From RGIG1666 sp045595745 (GTDB lineage: Bacteria > Bacillota > Clostridia > UBA1381 > UBA9506), in contig JAZOBB010000075.1 of NCBI GenBank assembly GCA_045595745.1, positions 1 to 6,534 on the forward strand: DNA of 6,534 bases, in the 5' to 3' direction. This document shows, in pieces, positions 1-5,966 of the stretch; positions within the stretch are counted from its first letter, which is position 1; each line of letters opens with the position of its first letter. The notes under the pieces are model-generated. The model did not search any database and was not told the origin of the DNA. It saw only the letters and a list, made by a program, of their open reading frames with translations. The translations under genes and the position numbers were made by a program.

Positions 1-395
1 CCGCGACCATAATAAAACTTAACGAGTGACGATGCCTTAGATGCGGTATGAAGCTCAACATACTTAATTCCCATAGCCATCATATCGGCACTTGCGGCAT
101 TCATAATTGCCTTTCCTATGCCGTGATTCTGATGCTTGTCACTAACGCCGAATCTTGAAAGATATGCGGTGTTATCGGGTCTTACCTCGATTCTTACACT
201 GCCCACAACCACACCGTTCATATAGGCAACATAAACCATTTTATTTTCGATATCCTTTAAAATATCTTCTTTTGATTCGTGCAGAGCCGCAGTATCGGCA
301 ATTCCTGCCAGCTCAATATATTTTGCAAATGCCTGCTTTGTAATTTCTAAGATGCTGTCAGCATCAACAGCAGACGCTCTTTTGACCTCGAACAT
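1..395 (-). CDS. GNAT-family N-acetyltransferase, C-terminus cut off by window edge
   Basis: The visible 131 residues start MFEVKRASAVDADSILEITK, typical of the first strand and helix of a GNAT acetyltransferase. The acetyl-CoA motif A is readable at about residues 89-94 as Q-N-H-G-I-G (the QxxGxG pattern), after a strand ending YLSRFGVSDKH. The FYYG near the cut (127-130) corresponds to the FYxxxGF segment of motif B, so only some 15-30 residues should be missing. The family moves an acetyl group from acetyl-CoA to an amine; the substrate cannot be read from sequence. The start is the ATG 14 nt after the argF stop, and its AAGGGG ribosome binding site overlaps that stop, so it is the third gene of the arg operon. 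An arginine-pathway role is possible from position alone, but it shows no specific likeness to argA or argJ and could be a passenger. Confidence 0.88.
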   Translation of the reverse strand, partial: MFEVKRASAVDADSILEITKQAFAKYIELAGIADTAALHESKEDILKDIENKMVYVAYMNGVVVGSVRIEVRPDNTAYLSRFGVSDKHQNHGIGKAIMNAASADMMAMGIKYVELHTASKASSLVKFYYGR

Positions 396-409
396 TTTTA
401 AAAAACCCC

Positions 410-1330
410 TTATTTCATTAGTTTAACCATAACAGCTTTTTGTGCGTGCAGACGATTTTCTGCCTCGTCAAATATAACGGAATTAGGACCGTCAATAACA
501 TCTTCTGTAACCTCATAACCTCTGTATGCAGGCAGGCAGTGCAAGAAAATTGCATCCGGCTTAGCAAGCGAAAACAGCTCTTTGTTAATCTGATAAGGCA
601 TAAATATTTTAACCTTTTCTTCTTTGTCACTTTCCTGACCCATGCTTACCCATGTATCTGCATAAACCGCATCGGCATCTTTAATTGCCTCCTCAGGTGA
701 GTTGGTGAGGGTTATTTTTGCACCTGTTGCTTTTGCATCCTCGATTGCATTTTTAACAACCTCTGCATCACATTCATAACCCTTGGGCGATGCAACTGCT
801 ATATCCATTCCAACCTTGGCGCAGCCGTATAAAAGCGAATGTGCAACGTTGTTTCCGTCACCGATAAATGCCATTTTAAGACCTTTTAGCTTGCCTTTTT
901 TCTCGATAACAGTCTGAAAATCTGCTAAAATCTGACACGGATGAACAAGGTCTGTAAGGCCGTTTATAATCGGAATAGAGCCGTATTTTGCCAAATCCTC
1001 AACGTCTGACTGTTTAAATGTTCTTATCATAATTCCGTCAACAAAACGGGACAGAACATTTGCTGTGTCATAAATTGATTCGCCTCTGCCAAGCTGAATA
1101 TCGTTAGCGCTCAAAAACAGAGCCGAGCCGCCTAACTGATACATTCCAACCTCAAACGAAACACGGGTTCTTGTAGATGATTTTGAAAAAATCATACCTA
1201 AGGTTTTGCCCTTTAAGTGATGATGTACAATGCCTGCTTTCTGCTCTTCTTTAAGCTGTTTTGCAAGCTCTAAGGTATCTAAAATTTCTTCGCTGCTCCA
1301 ATCGTGCAGAGTTAATAAATGCTTATTCAT
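410..1330 (-). CDS. argF: Ornithine carbamoyltransferase (anabolic)
   Basis: 306 residues, the usual length for the family. It condenses ornithine and carbamoyl phosphate to citrulline in the cytoplasm, the sixth step of arginine synthesis. The carbamoyl-phosphate loop STRTR is at 52-56, HPCQ at 130-133, the nucleotide-fold-like GDGNN turn at 157-161, the ornithine-binding DTWVSMG at 225-231, HCLP with the catalytic Cys at 264-267, and RLHAQKA at 293-299. HPCQ, SMG and HCLP together separate it from aspartate carbamoyltransferase. The ATG overlaps the last 8 bp of argD (GATGAATAA carries both the argF start and the argD stop). An AAAGGAG ribosome binding site lies inside argD about 10 nt upstream, so translation is probably coupled. 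Expression should follow the ArgR-controlled argD promoter. A catabolic (arcB) role is less likely given argD next door and no arcA or arcC in view. Confidence 0.97.
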   Translation of the reverse strand: MNKHLLTLHDWSSEEILDTLELAKQLKEEQKAGIVHHHLKGKTLGMIFSKSSTRTRVSFEVGMYQLGGSALFLSANDIQLGRGESIYDTANVLSRFVDGIMIRTFKQSDVEDLAKYGSIPIINGLTDLVHPCQILADFQTVIEKKGKLKGLKMAFIGDGNNVAHSLLYGCAKVGMDIAVASPKGYECDAEVVKNAIEDAKATGAKITLTNSPEEAIKDADAVYADTWVSMGQESDKEEKVKIFMPYQINKELFSLAKPDAIFLHCLPAYRGYEVTEDVIDGPNSVIFDEAENRLHAQKAVMVKLMK

Positions 1331-2519
1331 CGATTAAACACTCCTTTAAAACGTTAATAAATTCGTCAATATCCTTTTCGGTTATAACAAGCGGCGGCAA
1401 TAATCTTAAAACAGTTGTGCCGACTGCCCCCGTTAAATATTTGCGCTCAAAAAGCTTTGCCTGAATATCCTTTGCAATCGGCTCAGAAAGCTCTGCTCCG
1501 AGCATAAGACCCATTCCGCGAACTTCTTTTATTTTGCCTGTTTCGCTTCTTAATTCTTCTAATTTTTTCTTAAAATATTTGCCCATATTTTCGGCATTTT
1601 TGACCAGATTTTCTTGCTCTAATATGTCAAAAACAGCATTGCCGGCGCAGGTTGCCAGCGGATTTCCGCCAAAGGTTGTTCCGTGGTCGCCCGGCTCGAA
1701 GCCATCGGCTGCAAATTGTTTAGCACATAAGGCACCAATCGGAACACCGTTACCTAATGCCTTTGCCAAGGTAAATATATCCGGCTCAATGCCGTAATGC
1801 TCGTATGCAAACAATTTACCCGTTCTGCCCATTCCCGTCTGAACCTCGTCAACGATAAGCAAAATATCTTTTTCGTCACACAGTTTGCGAAGTGCTTTTA
1901 CATATTCGGGAGTTGTCGGATGCACACCGCTTTCGCCCTGAACAAGCTCGAGCATAATTGCAGCAGTATTTTCATTTACAGCATTATAAAGTGCATCTAA
2001 GTCGTTAATCTCGACGTGAGAAAATCCAGGAGTAAGCGGCTTGTACGGTTTTTGATACTTTTCCTGACCGGTTGCCGCAACTGTTGTCAGAGTTCTTCCG
2101 TGAAAGGAATTTACCAAAGTAATAATTTCGTTTTTATTTACATTACCCTTTTTATAATGATAAATTTTTGCAAGCTTTATTGCTCCCTCGTTTGCCTCAG
2201 CTCCCGAGTTTGCAAAAAATACGCGGTCTGCACACGAATTTTTAACTATCTTTTCAGCAAGCTTTGCCTGATTTTCGATGTAATAAAGGCTTGAGGTGTG
2301 CAAAAGCTCGCCAACCTGCTCACTAAGCCTTTTTACAAAAACCGGATGGCTGTGCCCCAAAGCAGTTACCGCTATGCCCGCCATAAAATCGGTATATTTT
2401 TCGCCCTCGGTTGTATAAAGATGAATACCCTCGCCCTTTTTAAATGCTACGGGTGTGCGTTTGCCAAAGGTATTCATATAATATGCGTCATCTAATGCAA
2501 TAATTTCGTTTAATTTCAT
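1323..2519 (-). CDS. argD: Acetylornithine aminotransferase, PLP-dependent class III
   Basis: 398 residues from the chosen start, normal for ArgD. It interconverts N-acetylornithine and N-acetylglutamate semialdehyde using 2-oxoglutarate/glutamate, and in many bacteria also serves the lysine pathway. Class-III aminotransferase landmarks are all present: SGAEANE at 105-111, FHGRT at 139-143 (aromatic that stacks on PLP), DEVQTG at 224-229 with the pyridine-N-binding Asp, the Schiff-base lysine K253 in TLAKALGNG, and TTFGGNP at 281-287. I start it at the ATG at 2519, whose GAAAGGA ribosome binding site sits about 10 nt upstream. An in-frame ATG 29 codons earlier (2606) would add a low-complexity AT-rich stretch and would place the promoter and operator inside the gene. 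The neighbour argF and the ARG boxes favour ArgD over ornithine or GABA aminotransferase. Confidence 0.96.
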   Translation of the reverse strand: MKLNEIIALDDAYYMNTFGKRTPVAFKKGEGIHLYTTEGEKYTDFMAGIAVTALGHSHPVFVKRLSEQVGELLHTSSLYYIENQAKLAEKIVKNSCADRVFFANSGAEANEGAIKLAKIYHYKKGNVNKNEIITLVNSFHGRTLTTVAATGQEKYQKPYKPLTPGFSHVEINDLDALYNAVNENTAAIMLELVQGESGVHPTTPEYVKALRKLCDEKDILLIVDEVQTGMGRTGKLFAYEHYGIEPDIFTLAKALGNGVPIGALCAKQFAADGFEPGDHGTTFGGNPLATCAGNAVFDILEQENLVKNAENMGKYFKKKLEELRSETGKIKEVRGMGLMLGAELSEPIAKDIQAKLFERKYLTGAVGTTVLRLLPPLVITEKDIDEFINVLKECLIDE

Positions 2520-2545
2520 TTTTATTTTCCTTTCGTTTAGTGACT

Positions 2546-2583
2546 TATTTATAATTATACATCTTTTTGTATAATTATGCAAT
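2546..2583 (-). promoter_or_regulatory. Tandem ARG boxes (ArgR/AhrC operator) upstream of argD
   Basis: The core TGTATAATTATGCA at 2568-2581 matches the established ARG-box consensus TGNATWWWWATNCA at every position. A second core, TTTATAATTATACA at 2548-2561, matches 13 of 14. Their centres are exactly 20 bp apart, which fits two 18-bp boxes with a 2-bp gap, the arrangement that lets one ArgR hexamer bind both on the same helix face. The boxes cover the argD promoter, so arginine-dependent repression of argD-argF-GNAT is expected. ArgR itself is not in the window. Confidence 0.85.
2554..2582 (-). promoter_or_regulatory. argD promoter inside the ARG boxes
   Basis: On the minus strand TTGCAT (2582-2577) is followed after 17 bp by a perfect TATAAT (2559-2554). 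The -35 lies within ARG box 1 and the -10 within ARG box 2. Predicted transcription start is near 2547, giving a leader of roughly 28 nt. The -35 is weak (3 of 6), the -10 ideal. Confidence 0.7.
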
Positions 2584-2666
2584 AGTAAAAATATATTAAA
2601 ATACACAAATTTATATAAAATATTTAAAAAACTTTGTTACAATTTGGTGAAAATTTTAAAATCGGC

Positions 2667-2695
2667 TTGCAAAATGTCGCAAAAAAGTATATTAT
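2667..2695 (+). promoter_or_regulatory. Promoter of the regulator-ftsEX operon
   Basis: TTGCAA (2667-2672), a 17-bp spacer, then TATTAT (2690-2695) form a sigma-A type promoter with a predicted start near 2702 and a leader of about 38 nt. A small dyad, TTGC-N8-GCAA (2667-2682), overlaps the -35 and could be an operator, but its arms are only 4 bp. The first gene's ribosome binding site GGAGGA is at 2729-2734, 5 nt before the ATG. Confidence 0.65.
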
Positions 2696-2739
2696 ATATG
2701 ATAGAATTTTTATGTTTTTAAGCGGAATGGAGGATTTTT

Positions 2740-3819
2740 ATGTTAGGTCAAATTTTTCAACCGGTTTTAGAGCAAATGAAAAGTGTAATTCAACGCGAAA
2801 TGGGTGTTTTAAATAATTCGGGCACAGTTATTGCCAATATTGATGAGCCAATCAGTGAAGAGCTTGCCTTTGATGCGCTCACCAATGCGGCAAATAACGG
2901 AAAGGCATACACCTTAGACGGTTATACCTTTATTGCAATTGGTGCACGCAATATGCTTGAATACGTAATTTATATTCGCGGCACAGGTGTTGAAGAGCAA
3001 AAATATATTGTTTTGCTTTCGGTCAGCCTGTCGAATCTGCAGCTGCATTGTGCAGATAAATACGACAAAAGCAGCTATCTTAAAAATGTGCTTTTAGGTA
3101 ACATTTTACCTGGCGATGTTTTTTTGCGTTCGGGTGAATTGCAAATTGATACCGAGGTTCCTCGTTTAGTTTACATAATTCAGACGGCAAAAGAGCACGA
3201 AATGAATGTGCAGCACGTTTTGCAGAATATGTTTCCTGAGCAGGATTTTATTATTAATGTAGACAATCAGAATATCGTGCTTATTAAGGCAGTACAGCAG
3301 CCCTTTAACCGCGAGGCTGCACGAAAAATCGCACACAGTATTGTCGAAACGATAAGCTCTGAGCTTATGCTTCAGGTTTATGTGGGAATAGGTACCCCGA
3401 CCGACTCGTTAAACGATATTGCACGTTCGTTCTCAGAGGCTCAGCTCGCGCTCGAAATTGGTCGTGTGTTTGACGATAATCACTATATTTTAAGCTATGA
3501 CACAATGGGAATAGGCCGTCTTATTTATCAGCTTCCGAGTAAGCTGTGCGAGCTTTTCTTAGACGAAATATTCAAAAAAGAAAGCATAGATGTTTTAGAC
3601 GAAGAGACACTTCAGACAATTTATAAATTCTTCGAAAACAACTTAAACGTCAGCGAAACCTCACGTCAGCTGTTTGTACACAGAAACACCTTAGTTTACC
3701 GTCTTGATAAAATTGAGAGATTAACAGGTCTTGACCTGCGCAAATTTGACGATGCGGTTGTGTTTAAGGTTGCAATTTTGGTTAACAAATATTTGAATGC
3801 AAATCCGTCAAAGTTCTAA
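2740..3819 (+). CDS. CdaR/PucR-family transcriptional regulator
   Basis: 359 residues. The C-terminal part (about 289-349) is the PucR-type helix-turn-helix, recognised by TIYKFFENNLNVSETSRQ, then FVHRNTLVYRLDKIERLTG and DLRKFDDAVVFKVA. The middle (about 140-255) resembles the degenerate GGDEF-like domain of the CdaR family, with YVGIGTPTDSLNDIARSF and the following SEAQLALEIGR segment. The N-terminal 105 or so residues (GTVIANIDEPISEE and beyond) look like a small ligand-sensing domain, but I cannot match it with confidence to the sugar-diacid recognition domain. No transmembrane segment or signal peptide is seen, so it is cytoplasmic. Family members are usually activators of nearby catabolic genes; here no catabolic gene is near and the gene is 19 nt upstream of ftsE with no terminator between. 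Control of its own operon is an inference. Confidence 0.88.
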   Translation: MLGQIFQPVLEQMKSVIQREMGVLNNSGTVIANIDEPISEELAFDALTNAANNGKAYTLDGYTFIAIGARNMLEYVIYIRGTGVEEQKYIVLLSVSLSNLQLHCADKYDKSSYLKNVLLGNILPGDVFLRSGELQIDTEVPRLVYIIQTAKEHEMNVQHVLQNMFPEQDFIINVDNQNIVLIKAVQQPFNREAARKIAHSIVETISSELMLQVYVGIGTPTDSLNDIARSFSEAQLALEIGRVFDDNHYILSYDTMGIGRLIYQLPSKLCELFLDEIFKKESIDVLDEETLQTIYKFFENNLNVSETSRQLFVHRNTLVYRLDKIERLTGLDLRKFDDAVVFKVAILVNKYLNANPSKF

Positions 3820-3838
3820 TCGGTAAGGAGTGTAAATT

Positions 3839-4525
3839 TTGATACTTTTCAGTAATGTATCTAAGGTATACGATAACGGAAGTACTGCCTTAAATAATAT
3901 CAGCTTTTTTGTTGAACGGGGCGAATTTGTTTTTATTGTTGGCCCCAGCGGAGCAGGAAAATCGACTTTAATTAAGCTTTTAATGCACGAAGAGACCGCA
4001 ACGTCGGGCGATGTTATTATAAATAATGTAAATGTAGGTGCATTAGAGAGAAAGCAAATTCCTTATCTGCGTCGGAATATGGGTGTAGTTTTCCAGGACT
4101 TCAGGCTTTTGCCGAAAAAAACCGTTTACGAAAATGTTGCCTTTGCTATGGAGGTTGTGGGTGCATCAAAGCGGGCAATCCGAAGGCAGGTGCCGAACAT
4201 TTTAAGTATGGTCGGCCTTTCGTCAAAGATGAAAATGCTGCCCGGTCAGCTCTCTGGCGGAGAGCAGCAACGTGTGGCTTTAGCTCGTGCGTTGGTTAAT
4301 AATCCTGCATTTTTGATTGCCGATGAGCCTACCGGAAACTTAAACCCCAAAACCGCGATGGAAATTATGGAGCTTTTAGATGATATTAATAAGCGCGGCA
4401 CAACGGTTATAATGGCTACTCACGCTAAAGATATTGTTGACACTATGAAAAAACGTGTTATAGCAATTGAAGACGGCGTAATTGTAAGAGATGAAGTCAG
4501 AGGAGTTTACGGATATGAAAATTAG
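3839..4525 (+). CDS. ftsE: Cell-division ABC-type ATPase FtsE
   Basis: 228 residues, the normal FtsE size. FtsE is the cytoplasmic ATPase that binds FtsX; ATP-driven changes in the pair switch on peptidoglycan hydrolases outside the cell. Walker A GPSGAGKST is at 35-43, the Q-loop at Q86 in VVFQDFRLL (the FQDFRLL form is characteristic of FtsE), the ABC signature LSGGEQQRVALARA at 138-151, Walker B FLIADEP at 158-164 with catalytic E163, and the switch His at 195 (MATHAKD). All catalytic residues are intact. The start is a TTG: AAGGAG at 3825-3830 lies 8 nt upstream and the ILFSNVSKVY that follows is the usual FtsE N-terminus. The stop overlaps ftsX by 11 bp. LolD-like transporters share the fold, but the adjacent ftsX settles the call. 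Confidence 0.96.
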   Translation: MILFSNVSKVYDNGSTALNNISFFVERGEFVFIVGPSGAGKSTLIKLLMHEETATSGDVIINNVNVGALERKQIPYLRRNMGVVFQDFRLLPKKTVYENVAFAMEVVGASKRAIRRQVPNILSMVGLSSKMKMLPGQLSGGEQQRVALARALVNNPAFLIADEPTGNLNPKTAMEIMELLDDINKRGTTVIMATHAKDIVDTMKKRVIAIEDGVIVRDEVRGVYGYEN

Positions 4526-5399
4526 AGGATTTCGGTATTTTATGAGCGAGGCATCTAAAAACGTTTTTTCAAACGGATGGATGAGCCTTGCATCTATCTT
4601 TACCGTGCTGGCAAGCCTTTTGGTTTTTGGCTTTTTTCTGGTTTTAACGGTTAATTTAAACTACATAGCATCTCAGCTTGAGGGCGACTACGAAATAATT
4701 TTAATAGTTGACGAAACATATAACAAAGAGCAGGTGAAATCGCTTGGCGAAAAAATTAAAGCGATCGAAAACGTTAAGGATTTAACCTTAGACACCAAAG
4801 AATCGCGCTTAGCAGAATGGAAAGAAGAGCTTGGCGCAGAGCTTTTAGAAGGCTATGAAGAGGATAATCCCCTGCGTGACTGGTATATGCTTACCTTAGA
4901 GGATTTGTCGCAGGCTGATGCAACTATCGAAAGCATAGAGGGTCTTGACGGAATAGCAAAAATTGTTCGAAATCAGGATACCATTGATAAGCTGGTAACA
5001 ATGACAAACTATTTAGGTCACGTAAGTGTGTGGGTTATGATTGCTCTGGCTTTGGTTTCGGTATTTATTATTTCGAATACTATAAAGCTTACTGTGTTTA
5101 CACGCAGCAAAGAGATAAATATTATGAAATTTGTCGGCGCAACCGACTGGTTTATCCGTTGGCCGTTTATAATCGAAGGTATTATTATCGGCTTAATAGG
5201 CGCAATAATTTCGTTTATTGTTGTGGCTTACGGATATCAGGGAATTTTGGGACTTATCGGTGCGCTTGATATATCGTTTGTTAAATTTAAACCGTTTTCA
5301 AGTGTAGTTCTGCCGCTTATCGGTGCGTTTATCGGACTGGGAGTAATCTTGGGCGGACTTGGAAGCTTGATATCGGTAAGAAAGCATTTAAAGGTATAA
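4515..5399 (+). CDS. ftsX: Cell-division membrane protein FtsX
   Basis: 294 residues, within the usual range for Gram-positive FtsX. Four membrane segments are visible: about 22-50 (NGWMSLASIF and on), 168-190, 213-240 and 262-287, with the N- and C-termini inside. Residues about 50-165 form the single large outer domain, containing the family-typical DNPLRDWYMLTLED (117-130), which in relatives contacts the hydrolase or its activator. SNTIKLTVFTRSKEI and IMKFVGATDWFIRWPFIIEG (187-222) are highly characteristic of FtsX. I start at 4515 because AGAGGAG (4499-4505) is 9 nt upstream and MKIRGFRYF is the common N-terminus. An in-frame ATG eight codons earlier lacks a good ribosome binding site. 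It is the last gene of the operon, with a terminator right after the stop. Confidence 0.95.
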   Translation: MKIRGFRYFMSEASKNVFSNGWMSLASIFTVLASLLVFGFFLVLTVNLNYIASQLEGDYEIILIVDETYNKEQVKSLGEKIKAIENVKDLTLDTKESRLAEWKEELGAELLEGYEEDNPLRDWYMLTLEDLSQADATIESIEGLDGIAKIVRNQDTIDKLVTMTNYLGHVSVWVMIALALVSVFIISNTIKLTVFTRSKEINIMKFVGATDWFIRWPFIIEGIIIGLIGAIISFIVVAYGYQGILGLIGALDISFVKFKPFSSVVLPLIGAFIGLGVILGGLGSLISVRKHLKV

Positions 5400-5404
5400 A
5401 ATAT

Positions 5405-5443
5405 AAAATAAAAGTTCGCATTTTTGCGAACTTTTATTTTTTT
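5405..5443. terminator. Intrinsic terminator after ftsX, probably bidirectional
   Basis: A perfect 16-bp stem pairs 5405-5420 with 5425-5440 around a TTTT loop. The core AAAAGTTCGCA/TGCGAACTTTT is flanked by A's on the left and T's on the right, with T's continuing to 5443. It begins 5 nt past the ftsX stop. The A-rich left flank gives a T-rich tail on the minus strand, so it could also stop transcripts coming from the small gene at 5521-5649. Confidence 0.9.
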
Positions 5444-5464
5444 GTTTTGCAAATGAAATAAAAT

Positions 5465-5524
5465 GTAGGGGAGGGTCTCTGCGCCCTCCCGAATAAGCGG
5501 GCGGGGATTAAGCCCCGCCCCTAC
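5465..5524. repeat. GC-rich palindromic intergenic repeat (REP-like)
   Basis: A 60-bp GC-rich block in AT-rich surroundings. Its ends are inverted repeats, GTAGGGG (5465-5471) and CCCCTAC (5518-5524). Inside are two hairpins: GGGAGGG/CCCTCCC (5469-5475 with 5484-5490) and GGGCGGGG/CCCCGCCC (5499-5506 with 5513-5520). The outer pairing and inner hairpins compete for the same bases. Short GTAGGGG...CCCCTAC repeats are a familiar style in Clostridia genomes; copy number here cannot be judged from one window. Confidence 0.75.
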
Positions 5525-5649
5525 GCCTCGCTATCCTGACTAATATACATTTCCTCAAGTTCAATTTGTTTTTCTGTCAGCTTTTCAATTGTGTCTGCAA
5601 CTGCCGCCGATAATGAATAGTAAAGCTCTTTGTAATTTGTTTCTTCCAT
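5521..5649 (-). CDS. Small 42-residue protein preceded by a structured leader
   Basis: The ATG at 5649 opens 42 codons, beginning MEETNYKELYYSLSAAVADT and ending in an EEMYISQDSEA tail. An ideal AAGGAGG ribosome binding site lies 8-9 nt upstream. The protein is acidic, predicted mostly helical, with no signal peptide, cysteines or membrane segment. The YKELYYxL...EEMYIS pattern resembles short uncharacterised proteins I associate with Clostridia chromosomes and prophages; this is recollection, not a search result, and no function is claimed. Its ribosome binding site starts 5 nt after the T-run of an intrinsic terminator (5670-5700), so expression should need readthrough or antitermination. 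The stop codon TAG (5521-5523) is formed by the inverted end of the neighbouring GC-rich repeat, so that insertion may have replaced the original C-terminus. Confidence 0.72.
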   Translation of the reverse strand: MEETNYKELYYSLSAAVADTIEKLTEKQIELEEMYISQDSEA

Positions 5650-5669
5650 AATTTTTTCCTCCTTAAATT

Positions 5670-5700
5670 AAAAAATGCGTGACTTCGACGAAGCCACGCA
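5670..5700 (-). terminator. Leader terminator A, just upstream of the small gene
   Basis: On the minus strand TGCGTGGCTTC pairs with GAAGTCACGCA around a 3-nt GTC loop, followed by six T's (5675-5670). One pair is a G-U wobble (5694 with 5682), which on the plus strand would be an A-C mismatch, so the RNA is read from the minus strand. The ribosome binding site of the 42-codon gene follows within 5 nt, the layout of a transcription attenuator. Confidence 0.85.
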
Positions 5701-5820
5701 TAAAAACGTAGCTTCGATTGTTGTTGCGACACAACTTACTCCAGCAGAAGTATAAGAAATCAAAGCTTACGTTTTTTACAAACGTAAACTTCTACTGGGT
5801 CATATTAAGTTGTGTCGCAA
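5670..5820 (-). ncRNA. Structured leader RNA, cassette A (candidate attenuator)
   Basis: About 151 nt from the predicted start to the terminator T-run. Helix P1 is a perfect 15-bp pairing at the 5' end (5806-5820 with 5724-5738). Helix P2 is 11 bp with one U-G wobble (5788-5798 with 5741-5751). P3 is an 8-bp apical hairpin (5780-5787 with 5767-5774). A candidate antiterminator pairs CGAAGCTACG (5716-5707) with CGTGGCTTCG (5698-5689), which is the 5' arm of the terminator, so the two structures exclude each other. P1 starts within 2 nt of the predicted transcription start. Compared with cassette B, the helices change sequence but keep pairing. No T-box AGGGTGG motif, leader peptide or riboswitch core that I recognise is present. 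It could be a cis-regulator of the 42-codon gene, a stand-alone small RNA, or both. Confidence 0.75.
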
Positions 5821-5824
5821 TTGT

Positions 5825-5853
5825 AGTATAACACAAATAAAACTATTTGTCCA
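5825..5853 (-). promoter_or_regulatory. Promoter of cassette A
   Basis: On the minus strand TGGACA (5853-5848), a 17-bp spacer, then TATACT (5830-5825) with a TGn extension before the -10. The predicted start is near 5818, at the base of helix P1. Cassette B has the same -35 and the same spacer length. Confidence 0.8.
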
Positions 5854-5905
5854 GTGTTTTTTCCAAATTATTCCAATTTATTTTTGTGCTATATTGCTAC
5901 AAAAA
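5854..5905 (-). promoter_or_regulatory. Conserved upstream promoter region, cassette A
   Basis: Just upstream of the -35 (plus-strand view) are two direct copies of TTCCAAWTTA, starting at 5861 and 5871, 10 bp apart and so on the same helix face. Next comes a TTTTTGT...ACAAAAA dyad (5881-5887 with 5899-5905). The same order recurs in cassette B. It may be an activator site or an AT-rich UP/bend element. Confidence 0.5.
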
Positions 5906-5934
5906 GTTTTTTTGCAAATTTTTCTTCTAGAATT

Positions 5935-5966
5935 AAAAAATGAGTGACTTCGACGAAGTCACGCAC
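5935..5966 (-). terminator. Terminator B
   Basis: On the minus strand GTGACTTC pairs with GAAGTCAC around GTC; after one C/T mismatch the stem continues for two more pairs, and six T's follow (5940-5935). It matches terminator A closely. What follows (AATTCTAGAAGAAAAATTTG) resembles the cassette A ribosome binding site region but has no AAGGAGG, no ATG and no reading frame. Confidence 0.8.

Noticed and set aside
1534..2495. Several plus-strand open frames of 60-92 codons opposite argD
   Set aside because: They are antisense shadows of a clearly conserved coding frame, with no ribosome binding sites or recognisable domains.
2520..2606. In-frame upstream ATG extending argD by 29 codons
   Set aside because: The extension is low-complexity AT-rich sequence that would cover the promoter and both ARG boxes; the ATG at 2519 has a good ribosome binding site and gives the normal family N-terminus.
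2630..2650. Possible Rex-like or other operator around TTGTTACAA
   Set aside because: It is too short and lacks the spacing of the Rex site (TTGTGA-N6-TCACAA); expected by chance in AT-rich DNA.
4491..4514. Upstream ATG extending ftsX by 8 codons
   Set aside because: No good ribosome binding site precedes it, while AGAGGAG is ideally placed for the ATG at 4515.
5670..5820. T-box, amino-acid leader peptide or a known riboswitch
   Set aside because: No AGGGTGG T-box motif, no leader peptide with repeated codons, and no riboswitch core that I can recognise.
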